From: Pseudomonas sp.
GTDB taxonomy: Bacteria > Pseudomonadota > Gammaproteobacteria > Pseudomonadales > Pseudomonadaceae
Assembly (NCBI RefSeq): GCF_030147005.1
Contig: NZ_JASLAW010000134.1
Coordinates: 1-50,421, forward strand
Length of the DNA: 50,421 nt
Direction: 5' to 3'
The number at the start of each line of letters is the position of its first letter. Position 1 is the stretch's first letter. Positions 9,247-16,335 of the stretch are shown here, piece by piece. The notes under the pieces were generated by a model that saw only the letters and a list, made by a program, of their open reading frames with translations, ran no database searches and had not been told where the DNA came from. Made by a program: the position numbers and the translations under genes.

Positions 9247-9621
9247 ATGCCCCGGCTATGGAAAGGTTTTACCTGCTACGCATTGATTGGTATCGCCAAT
9301 ACGGTGATCCATTGGCAGCTGTTTTTTTTACTTCGCGCAGCCTTTGAGTTGAGCCAGGCGTTGAGTAATTTGCTGGCATTCTGCGTGGCGGCGTCTTTCT
9401 CTTTTTATATGAATGCACTCTTCACGTTTGCCATGCCGGCCTCCTTCGGCCGCTACCTACTGTTCATGAGCTGCCTGGGCGGGTTGAGCCTGGGGGTGGG
9501 CGCGCTGGGCGATTATTTGCGCATGCCGGGAATCGTAACCGTAGTGGTTTTTTCGCTGGTCAGCCTGGTGTGCGGTTTTCTGCTGTCACGGTGGGTGGTG
9601 TTTGCCGAGCGTAGCCAATGA
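9247..9621 (+). CDS. gtrA: GtrA-family small membrane protein (glycolipid flippase)
   Basis: 124 residues, four predicted membrane helices, with the GtrA signatures RLWKGFTCYALIGIANTVIH near the start, LSNLLAFCVAASFSFYMNALFTF in the middle and LVCGFLLSRWVVF at the end. In O-antigen glucosylation systems GtrA is thought to flip undecaprenyl-phosphate-glucose to the periplasmic face. The start at 9247 has AAAGGACG about 7 nt upstream; an upstream Met at 9214 has no such site. The stop overlaps the gtrB start in ATGA, so translation is coupled. It is the first gene of a three-gene cassette. Confidence 0.9.
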   Translation: MPRLWKGFTCYALIGIANTVIHWQLFFLLRAAFELSQALSNLLAFCVAASFSFYMNALFTFAMPASFGRYLLFMSCLGGLSLGVGALGDYLRMPGIVTVVVFSLVSLVCGFLLSRWVVFAERSQ

Positions 9622-10583
9622 AAATCTCGCTGGTGGTGCCTCTGTTCAATGAGGAACAGACCGTAACCGGGTTTTATCGCGCGGTTCGGCAAGAGCCATC
9701 GTTGCAAACCCATACCCTTGAGATTGTGTTCATCAACGATGGCAGCACCGACGGCACCGCCAAGGCCGTCGAGGCGCTTGCGATAGCCGACCGCGACGTG
9801 GTCCTGATCAACTTGTCACGCAATTTTGGCAAAGAGGCCGCCTTGTTCGCCGGGCTGGAATACGCCACGGGTGATGCAGTCGTGCCTATGGATGTGGACC
9901 TGCAAGACCCGGTGGGCGTGGTCCCGCAACTGATCGCCGAGTGGTGCCAGGGCGCCGATGTGGTGCTGGCCAAGCGACGTGATCGCTCCAGCGACGGCTA
10001 CCTCAAGCGCCGCAGTGCATTGCTGTTCTATCGCCTGCTCAATCTTATCGCCTACACCCATATCGAAGAAAACGTCGGTGACTTTCGATTGATGGACCGC
10101 AAGGTCGTGGACGTCATCAAGACCCTGCCGGAACAGCAACTGTTCATGAAAGGCGTGCTGTCGTGGGCAGGGTTCACGGTTGCCATCGTTGAATATGACC
10201 GCGCCCCCAGAACGGCCGGGCAGAGCAAGTTCAATAGCTGGAAACTGTGGAACCTGGCGCTGGATGGCATCACCTCGTTCAGTACATTGCCGCTGCGATT
10301 GTGGAGTTATATCGGCGGGGGAATATCGTTGTTGGCGTTGGTGTATGCCGGGTATCTGATCGTGGACAAAGTGTTATTTGGCAATGATCTGCCGGGGTAT
10401 CCGTCGCTGATGACGGCGATCTTGTTTTTAGGTGGGGTGCAACTGATTGGGATTGGGGTACTGGGGGAGTATGTGGGGCGGATTTATATGGAAACGAAGC
10501 ATCGGCCGCGGTACGTGGTAAGGGGGGTTGTGAACCGGTGTGCCGACAGTGTTGAAAAAGGAAATCACTATGAAGTGGAGTGA
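9618..10583 (+). CDS. gtrB: GtrB-type bactoprenol glycosyltransferase
   Basis: 321 residues. Family 2 glycosyltransferase: SLVVPLFNEEQTV at the start, FINDGSTDGT around residue 40, LSRNFGKEAALFAGLEYA, and the DxD-like MDVDLQDP near residue 95. Two C-terminal hydrophobic hairpins (WSYIGGGISLLALVYAGYLI and LMTAILFLGGVQLIGIGVLGEYVGR) anchor it in the inner membrane. It is expected to load a sugar, usually glucose, onto undecaprenyl phosphate for the GtrA/GtrC partners. It starts in ATGA overlap with gtrA and overlaps the next start by 14 nt. It is GC-rich like the chromosome, unlike the gene that follows. Confidence 0.92.
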   Translation: MKISLVVPLFNEEQTVTGFYRAVRQEPSLQTHTLEIVFINDGSTDGTAKAVEALAIADRDVVLINLSRNFGKEAALFAGLEYATGDAVVPMDVDLQDPVGVVPQLIAEWCQGADVVLAKRRDRSSDGYLKRRSALLFYRLLNLIAYTHIEENVGDFRLMDRKVVDVIKTLPEQQLFMKGVLSWAGFTVAIVEYDRAPRTAGQSKFNSWKLWNLALDGITSFSTLPLRLWSYIGGGISLLALVYAGYLIVDKVLFGNDLPGYPSLMTAILFLGGVQLIGIGVLGEYVGRIYMETKHRPRYVVRGVVNRCADSVEKGNHYEVE

Positions 10584-12078
10584 TAAGGCACTGAGCCGAC
10601 ATGAAGTACTCGGCTTTTTTCTAGTGCTCTCGTTCGTTTATGTCTATCCGATTGTTCATGCAGATTATGCCTATATAGACGATAATTGGCGTTCACTATT
10701 GGTTGTTAGAGATGATTGGGGCGAACAGGGCCGTATTCTAATTGAATGGTTGCATGAGGTATTTACCTTCGGTGGCGGGACGGTAAACGTATTTCCACTG
10801 CCCTTGCTGTTTTCCATCGCACTGCTTGCGATCGCCATGACTCGACTGACGTTTTGGTATTTTTCCGCGCCTTTCGCATCCAGTTGTCTAATTGTTCTAC
10901 CGGTACTCTGTAATCCTTTTTTTCTCGGTAACTTGACCTATCAATATGATGGGCCAGCGATGGTCCTTGCCGTGGTTGCCGTCATCTATGCAATTACCTG
11001 TAAAGTCGAAAAGGTTGCCGCTCGGTGCAGTGCCGTGGCCTTGCTGCTCGCGGTGACACTCAGTCTTTATCAGCTGACACTGGCCTTGTTTGTTGGGCTC
11101 TGTATCGTGGAATTCTATCTTTGTGTAAAAAACAAGATGGCAGTACACGCAATATTGCTGCTGCTGTGTCAGAGGTCTGCACAAATTTTAGGTGGCGGAT
11201 TGATCTACTTTCTGACCGCCTATCAATTGTCAACCAGCCGCCGCGGGCATTTCGCCCGCTTCGACGGGCATTGGTTTGACGAGGTGGCTCAAAAATTTGT
11301 GTTTTCGATGGATAAAATAAGTTTGTTAGTGGTGCCTGGGAATGCCTGGCTTTGCGTGGCGGTATTGGCTATTGCGTCAGTAGGGTACGTGCTTTTTATC
11401 AAAAATATTCTCGTAATCGAAGGCGGGTGGCTGGGGAAGTGTGTTGTCATCATGCTCTGTTTGTTGGGTGTGCCTATGTTGGTTCTACTCGTGCCGGGGA
11501 TGATGCTGTTTTTAACAGAACGTAATCTGGATGCGCGAAACTACATTGCTTTTTCAGCCGTGTTGGTTTTTTTGATGATGTTGAATTATGAAGTGTTGGG
11601 TCGCATGCATACACGCCTGCGATGGGCGTTGGTAGTGCCTGTTTTATTCATGTATTCTTTCGGTTATATGTATGGGCAAGTCATTGTCGCCAGAAAAGAG
11701 TTCGAGTCGGCGCTCGCGCAGTATATAGCTTATGATTTAATTTCGCATGACGCGCTACGAACGGTGAATAAATTTTATTTTATAGGGGCGGCCGTCAATG
11801 ATAATTGGTCGCCAAGGGGGCATGCGGCCATGACTCATATGCCGTTGTTAAGATATATATTGAGTGAGTACAATATGCTGCTGCATCCGCATTTTCTACC
11901 TCGATTCGGAATTAATAATGTGGTGTATGGAGCGCATGAAGTGTTTGAAGCCTCTGTCAATGCCGAGAATGAAACGCCGGTGTTGGATAGGAAGTTTTAT
12001 TCAATTTGCTCGCGTGGCGGGCAAGTTTTTATTGTCATCAAGGACTCTTTTGGGCCGGAGGACTATAACGCTAACTGA
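10570..12078 (+). CDS. gtrC: GtrC-like membrane glucosyltransferase (Glucos_trans_II type)
   Basis: 502 residues with about ten hydrophobic segments. The N-terminus HEVLGFFLVLSFVYVYPIVHADYAYIDDNWR, with its acidic pair after the first helix, and the following WGEQGRILIEWLHEVF match the serotype-converting glucosyltransferases of gtr operons. Those enzymes move glucose from the flipped lipid carrier onto the O-antigen repeat in the periplasm and define serotype. The ATG at 10570 has AAAGGAAAT just upstream and lies inside gtrB, so the genes are coupled. The coding sequence is clearly AT-richer than gtrA and gtrB, with codons such as AAT, TTT and ATA frequent, as expected for a horizontally exchanged specificity gene. 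Acceptor and linkage cannot be read from the sequence. Confidence 0.8.
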   Translation: MKWSDKALSRHEVLGFFLVLSFVYVYPIVHADYAYIDDNWRSLLVVRDDWGEQGRILIEWLHEVFTFGGGTVNVFPLPLLFSIALLAIAMTRLTFWYFSAPFASSCLIVLPVLCNPFFLGNLTYQYDGPAMVLAVVAVIYAITCKVEKVAARCSAVALLLAVTLSLYQLTLALFVGLCIVEFYLCVKNKMAVHAILLLLCQRSAQILGGGLIYFLTAYQLSTSRRGHFARFDGHWFDEVAQKFVFSMDKISLLVVPGNAWLCVAVLAIASVGYVLFIKNILVIEGGWLGKCVVIMLCLLGVPMLVLLVPGMMLFLTERNLDARNYIAFSAVLVFLMMLNYEVLGRMHTRLRWALVVPVLFMYSFGYMYGQVIVARKEFESALAQYIAYDLISHDALRTVNKFYFIGAAVNDNWSPRGHAAMTHMPLLRYILSEYNMLLHPHFLPRFGINNVVYGAHEVFEASVNAENETPVLDRKFYSICSRGGQVFIVIKDSFGPEDYNAN

Positions 12079-12139
12079 GCAGTCCGGTCGTGATAAGGCC
12101 GGCGCTCATTTACCATGCGTTATAACTGCGTTCCCTGAC

Positions 12140-12185
12140 GGCGCTGACCCCTATGTGCCTCTGTGAGGTCCTTAGGGTCAGCGCC
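12140..12185. terminator. Hairpin between convergent genes
   Basis: GGCGCTGACC at 12140-12149 and its continuation pair with GGTCAGCGCC ending at 12185; the stem is about 13 bp with one bulged C. It lies between the converging gtrC and glutamate synthase-like genes and could stop either transcript. No U-run follows on either strand. Confidence 0.5.
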
Positions 12186-12232
12186 GATATATATTACCTG
12201 CCTCGCGGCTATATAAGTGTTAGCCATACGTG

Positions 12233-13846
12233 TCAAGCCGCCGCATGCGCCTCAAAACTATCCGCCCGCGCCATCTGCCACATGCGCGAATAAAACTCGC
12301 CGTTCACCTCACCGCTGAGCAATTCGCCGGGCTTCAAGAACACATGCAACTGCGAGAACAACTTGATCTCGGTTGCCGACATGCGTCGTACCAGATGTTT
12401 GGCCGACAGCTGCGACGGATGATCCAGCCCTGCGGCGGCGAGCATTTCGGCCAGGGCGTGGAGGGTGTTGCGGTGGAAGTTGAACACGCGCTGGGCCTTG
12501 TCCGGCACCACCAGCGCACGTTGGCGCAGTGGGTCTTGAGTGGCGACGCCGGTCGGGCATTTGTTGGTGTGACAAGACTGCGACTGAATGCAGCCGATAG
12601 CGAACATAAAGCCGCGCGCCGAGTTGGCCCAGTCGGCGCCGATGGCCAACACGCTTGCGATATCGAACGCGCTGACGATCTTGCCGCTGGCGCCGAGTTT
12701 GATTTTGTCGCGCAGGTTCAGGCCCACAAGGGTGTTGTGCACGAACAGCAGGCCCTCACGCAGCGGCACGCCGATGTGGTCGGTGAACTCCACCGGTGCG
12801 GCGCCGGTACCGCCTTCCTTGCCGTCGACCACGATAAAGTCCGGAAGGATGCCGGTTTCGAGCATGGCTTTTGCAATGCCCATGAACTCCCACGGGTGGC
12901 CCAGGCAGAACTTGAACCCCACCGGTTTACCGCCGGACAGTTCACGTAACCGGGCGATGAATTGCATCATTTCGATCGGTGTGGAAAACGCGCTGTGGCG
13001 TGACGGCGAAACACAGTCCTCGCCCATCATGATGCCGCGGGTGTCGGCGATTTCCTGGGTGACTTTATGCTTGGGCAAAATCCCGCCATGGCCGGGTTTG
13101 GCGCCCTGACTCATCTTGATTTCGATCATGCGCACCTGCGGATTTTGCGCCTGCGCGGCAAAGCGTTCCGGGTCGAAGCGGCCGTCACGGGTGCGGCAGC
13201 CGAAGTAACCGCTCCCCAGCTCCCAAGTGAGGTCGCCGCCGTGTTCGCGGTGGTAGGGGCTGATGCTGCCTTCGCCGGTGTCATGGGCGAAGTTGCCGAG
13301 TTTGGCGCCCTGGTTGAGCGCGCGGATGGCGTTGGCGCTCAACGAGCCAAAACTCATCGCCGAGATATTGAACACCGAGGCCGAATACGGCTGCGTGCAC
13401 TGGGGCCCGCCGACTATCACGCGAAACGCGCTGGGGTCGCTCAACGGTGCGGGCCGCATGGAGTGGCCGATGAACTCGAAGCCGGACTGGTAGACGTCGA
13501 TCAAGGTGCCGAAGGGTTTGTCGGCGGTTTCGTTCTTGGCGCGCGAATACACCAGTGAACGTTGCGCCCGGGAGAAGGGCAGGGCATCGCTGTCGGATTC
13601 GAGCAGGTACTGGCGGATTTCCGGGCGGATGGCTTCCACCAGGTAACGGATGTTGCCCAGGATCGGGTAATTGCGGCGCACCGCGTGGGGGCTTTGCAGC
13701 AGATCGAAAATGCCGATCAGGCTGAGGATGCCGGTGACTGTCGTGATAGGCCAGAGCCATTCATGTTGGAGAAAGGGCAGGCTGGCGAGGGTGAATAGGA
13801 GGCATACGGCAAAGAAAGCGTAACGGCTTAGTAACGACAGGCTCAT
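12233..13846 (-). CDS. FMN-binding glutamate synthase-family protein
   Basis: 537 residues. Two N-terminal hydrophobic stretches (YAFFAVCLLFTLASLPFL and WLWPITTVTGILSLIGIF) precede a full FMN-binding domain of the large-subunit glutamate synthase type: MSFGSLSANAIRALNQGAKLG, DTGEGSIS, QGAKPGHGGILP, VDGKEGGTGAAP and CHTNKCPTGVATQ are visible. The last resembles the Fe-S cysteine cluster of glutamate synthases. It lacks the glutaminase domain, so it is a standalone synthase-like oxidoreductase. Such proteins are common in Pseudomonas and their substrate is mostly unknown. The start at 13846 has AAGGAAAA 5 nt upstream; longer versions read through non-coding-looking sequence. It is divergent from the small gene at 14031. 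Confidence 0.88.
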   Translation of the reverse strand: MSLSLLSRYAFFAVCLLFTLASLPFLQHEWLWPITTVTGILSLIGIFDLLQSPHAVRRNYPILGNIRYLVEAIRPEIRQYLLESDSDALPFSRAQRSLVYSRAKNETADKPFGTLIDVYQSGFEFIGHSMRPAPLSDPSAFRVIVGGPQCTQPYSASVFNISAMSFGSLSANAIRALNQGAKLGNFAHDTGEGSISPYHREHGGDLTWELGSGYFGCRTRDGRFDPERFAAQAQNPQVRMIEIKMSQGAKPGHGGILPKHKVTQEIADTRGIMMGEDCVSPSRHSAFSTPIEMMQFIARLRELSGGKPVGFKFCLGHPWEFMGIAKAMLETGILPDFIVVDGKEGGTGAAPVEFTDHIGVPLREGLLFVHNTLVGLNLRDKIKLGASGKIVSAFDIASVLAIGADWANSARGFMFAIGCIQSQSCHTNKCPTGVATQDPLRQRALVVPDKAQRVFNFHRNTLHALAEMLAAAGLDHPSQLSAKHLVRRMSATEIKLFSQLHVFLKPGELLSGEVNGEFYSRMWQMARADSFEAHAAA

Positions 13847-14030
13847 GCGGTTTTCCTTGGTTCGGACTCTTGAGGTCGATCCGGCATTCTGCGCCTGTAA
13901 CAAAACAGCGGACAAGGCGCGATGGCTCTCGGGCGGCATTCGCGGCGGCGCGGCTATGGAACCGTTCGGCCAAAGGCGGCCACTATCGTGCAGGACGCCC
14001 GCTCTATTCATGTACTTGGAGTCATCGCTC

Positions 14031-14522
14031 ATGCTGATCACGTCTGCTGTTTCCGCCGTTCCCCTCATCGACCAAGGCCCGTCCCGAGCGATGGGACGTG
14101 AGCAGTCTGTCGCTCAACCAGAGCATCGGCTCAGACCCGCCCACCACGACGCTGTGCACACGGGCCGCACCGACGCCCAACCGGGAAAAGCTCAGCGGTT
14201 TGCCGCTGAGGTGGGCAAGAACCTGTGGTTTATTCCAGGCATGAGCAACGTGTTGCTGGGGGCTGCAAAGGCTAAGCCGGGCCTTGATGGCGCCATCAGC
14301 GGGGCGCTGGACGGGGTTCATAAAACCCGCGAAGACGGTTTTGACACGGCGCTTCTCGGTGCGTCGACCGGGAATTACAAGGCTGTCGCCAAGGGCTACG
14401 TCGGTGCGGTGATAAAGAACGAAGCCACGCCCGAGTCCGTCAAGAAAGCGCTGCGTGAAGGTACCGGCTTGTTAAACCTGGCCGCGACGTTGCGTCAGCC
14501 CAAAACGGCGCTGGGGGCTTGA
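14031..14522 (+). CDS. Hypothetical protein, 163 residues
   Basis: Not recognised. The ATG at 14031 has GGAG 9 nt upstream. The first 60 residues are polar, rich in His and Arg and of low complexity. The second half is more protein-like: KNLWFIPGMSNVLLGAAKAKPG, then DGAISGALDGV, SVKKALREGTGLLNLAATLR. No signal peptide or membrane helix is clear; the central IPGMSNVLLGAAKA is mildly hydrophobic. A soluble, Gly/Ala-rich C-terminal part after a disordered head would fit a secreted or regulatory protein, but no function can be assigned. It is divergent from the glutamate synthase-like gene and upstream of the L31 paralogue. An alternative in-frame Met lies at 14010. Confidence 0.55.
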   Translation: MLITSAVSAVPLIDQGPSRAMGREQSVAQPEHRLRPAHHDAVHTGRTDAQPGKAQRFAAEVGKNLWFIPGMSNVLLGAAKAKPGLDGAISGALDGVHKTREDGFDTALLGASTGNYKAVAKGYVGAVIKNEATPESVKKALREGTGLLNLAATLRQPKTALGA

Positions 14523-14599
14523 TACGCAGCTTGCTCACAGACGCTTTCACACTGCGCGATAGAAGCGTGCGGCCTATGCTTATTGCAATCGGTTCTCGT

Positions 14600-14629
14600 T
14601 TGGGTGCATGATTTGTGTTACTGTATAAC
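14600..14629 (+). promoter_or_regulatory. Zur-like operator overlapping the rpmE2 promoter
   Basis: TGTTACTGTATAACG at 14616-14630 has the GTTA-N5-TAAC symmetry of Zur boxes in gamma-proteobacteria. It overlaps a -10 candidate TATAAC (14624-14629), with TTGGGT (14600-14605) 18 nt upstream as -35. A zinc-loaded repressor here would block RNA polymerase, matching the zinc-free nature of the L31 paralogue it precedes. Zur binding is inferred from the motif and context. Confidence 0.65.
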
Positions 14630-14662
14630 GCATAAAGTTCACCCATACGCCCCGGAGGCCTT

Positions 14663-14935
14663 ATGAAAGCTGGTATCCATCCCGACTACCGCACTGTGCT
14701 GTTCCATGACACCGCCGCCGATGTGTTCTTCCTGATCGGCTCCACCGCCGACAGCGACCGCACCCATAAACACAGCGATGGCAGCACCTACCCGTACATC
14801 CCGCTGGACGTCTCGAGCGCCTCGCACCCGATCTACACCGGCCAGCAACGCAAGACCCAGGTCGAAGGTCGGATTGCCGGGTTCAACAAGCGTTTCGCCT
14901 CGTTTGGCTCCAGCCCCAAAAAAGCCGAGGAATGA
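14663..14935 (+). CDS. rpmE2: Type B 50S ribosomal protein L31 (zinc-independent)
   Basis: 90 residues, starting MKAGIHPDYR and containing THKHSDGSTYPYIPLDVSSASHPIYTG and GRIAGFNKRF, as in YkgM/RpmE2. It has no cysteine at all, whereas the normal L31 has a zinc-binding Cys cluster. It would replace zinc-containing L31 in ribosomes under zinc starvation, freeing zinc. GGAGG at 14654-14658 lies 4 nt before the ATG. Length is normal for type B L31. A Zur-like site overlaps its promoter. No rpmJ paralogue follows; a GC-rich hairpin ends the unit. Confidence 0.95.
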   Translation: MKAGIHPDYRTVLFHDTAADVFFLIGSTADSDRTHKHSDGSTYPYIPLDVSSASHPIYTGQQRKTQVEGRIAGFNKRFASFGSSPKKAEE

Positions 14936-14943
14936 GCATGCGT

Positions 14944-14966
14944 CGGCGGCGTGCCCTACGCCGCCG
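14944..14966. terminator. GC-rich hairpin between rpmE2 and the kinase gene
   Basis: CGGCGGCGT at 14944-14952 pairs perfectly with ACGCCGCCG at 14958-14966 around a 5-nt loop. It lies 9 nt after the rpmE2 stop and covers the stop codon of the converging kinase gene. It probably serves both transcripts, although no U-run is present. Confidence 0.5.
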
Positions 14967-16335
14967 TCTGCCGAATCGGCAGCACCACCCGAAACGTCGT
15001 GCTCTTGCCCACCTCACTGCTGACCGAAATAGTCCCGCCGTGTTTCTTGACGATGCCGTAAGACAATGACAGGCCCAGCCCGGTGCCTTCGCCCACCGGC
15101 TTGGTGGTGAAGAACGGGTCGAAAATCTTCTGCAGCGTGTCGGGGGCAATGCCGCAGCCGTTGTCCGCAACTTCCAACCAAATGGTTTCGCCGTCCACGC
15201 CGTTGCTGATGGTGATGGTGCCGCGCTCCGGCCCCACGGCCTGGGCGGCGTTGATCACCAGGTTCATCACCACCTGGTTGAGCTGCGAGGCCAGGCATTC
15301 GATTTCCGGCAGTGGCGTGTAGTGCTTGACCACATCGGCCTTGTACTTGAGTTCGCTGGCGACAATGTTCAGCGTCGAATCGATGCCGTGCTGCAGGTTG
15401 GCGAACTGCCAGGTCTGGTCGTTATCCACCCGCGAGAAGTTTTTCAGGTCCTTGACGATCTGTACCACGCGGCCGATGCCGTCCTTGGATTCGCGGATCA
15501 GCACCGGAATGTCTTCCTTGAGAAAGTCCAGTTCCAGGTCTGTGCGCAATGCTTCAAGCCGCTCGCGCTGGTCCTGCGCCGGGATCAGCGCTTCGCTGTG
15601 TCGATAAGCCTCCAGCATCTGTTGCAGCTGGTTGAAGTAGCTGTCGAGGGTACTCAGGTTGGATGAAATGAAGCCCACCGGGTTGTTGATCTCGTGGGCG
15701 ACGCCGGCCGCGAGTTGCCCCAGTGACGCGAGTTTCTCGGACTGCACCAACTGGCTTTCCAGCTGCTTGCGCTCGTTGATTTCCAATTGCAACGCCTGGG
15801 TGCGTTGTTCCACCAGTTGTTCCAGCTGCAACCTTTGCAGCGACGCACGCCGGGCCATGTCCCATTTATTGGCCAGGGTGTTGGCCATTTGCTGGACTTC
15901 GATGTTGTCGAACGGTTTCTTCAGGATCAGCAACCGGTCATAGGCGTTCAGGCGCGACAGCAGCTCGTCCCAGGAATAATCCGAGTACGCGGTGCATACC
16001 ACCACTTGCAGCTCAGGAGCGACCTTCCACAGTTGCTCGATGGTCTTCGCACCATCCCAGCCTTGGGGCATGCGCATGTCAACGAAGGCCAGCGCGTAAG
16101 GGCGTTGCTCCGCCATGGCGGTGCTCAGCAGGCCCAGGCCTTCTTCGCCGCCATAGGCACAATGCAGTTCGAACGTCTGGGCCTGCGGTTTGGCGGTGTC
16201 GCCGAACAGCGCCGCCTCCATATCGTCCAGCGCCTGGTTGGTTTCCACGCTGGGCATCAGGATTTTGCGGAAATCCTCATGAATGGACGGTGTGTCATCA
16301 ATCAGCAGGATGCGCCGGTTGGGAGGCTGGTTCAT
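14956..16335 (-). CDS. Response regulator-histidine kinase hybrid (REC then kinase)
   Basis: 459 residues, cytoplasmic. An N-terminal receiver domain (LLIDDTPSIHEDFR, phospho-Asp86 in FVDMRMP, Lys in ILKKPFD) is followed by a coiled coil (residues about 165-205), a dimerisation helix with the phospho-His in VAHEINNPVGF, and an ATPase domain with NLVINAAQA, DNGCGIA, FFTTKPVGEGTGLGLS. A receiver ahead of the kinase means its activity is probably gated by an upstream phosphodonor. It starts in ATGA overlap with the membrane kinase gene, which is the likely donor. No output domain is present, so a further regulator must act, plausibly the HD-domain regulator at 19357. Confidence 0.9.
   Translation of the reverse strand: MNQPPNRRILLIDDTPSIHEDFRKILMPSVETNQALDDMEAALFGDTAKPQAQTFELHCAYGGEEGLGLLSTAMAEQRPYALAFVDMRMPQGWDGAKTIEQLWKVAPELQVVVCTAYSDYSWDELLSRLNAYDRLLILKKPFDNIEVQQMANTLANKWDMARRASLQRLQLEQLVEQRTQALQLEINERKQLESQLVQSEKLASLGQLAAGVAHEINNPVGFISSNLSTLDSYFNQLQQMLEAYRHSEALIPAQDQRERLEALRTDLELDFLKEDIPVLIRESKDGIGRVVQIVKDLKNFSRVDNDQTWQFANLQHGIDSTLNIVASELKYKADVVKHYTPLPEIECLASQLNQVVMNLVINAAQAVGPERGTITISNGVDGETIWLEVADNGCGIAPDTLQKIFDPFFTTKPVGEGTGLGLSLSYGIVKKHGGTISVSSEVGKSTTFRVVLPIRQTAA

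Noticed and set aside
12233..14068. Long N-terminal extension of the glutamate synthase-like protein to 14068
   Set aside because: The extra 74 residues overlap the divergent gene's start region, while the ATG at 13846 has a good ribosome site and begins a membrane helix.
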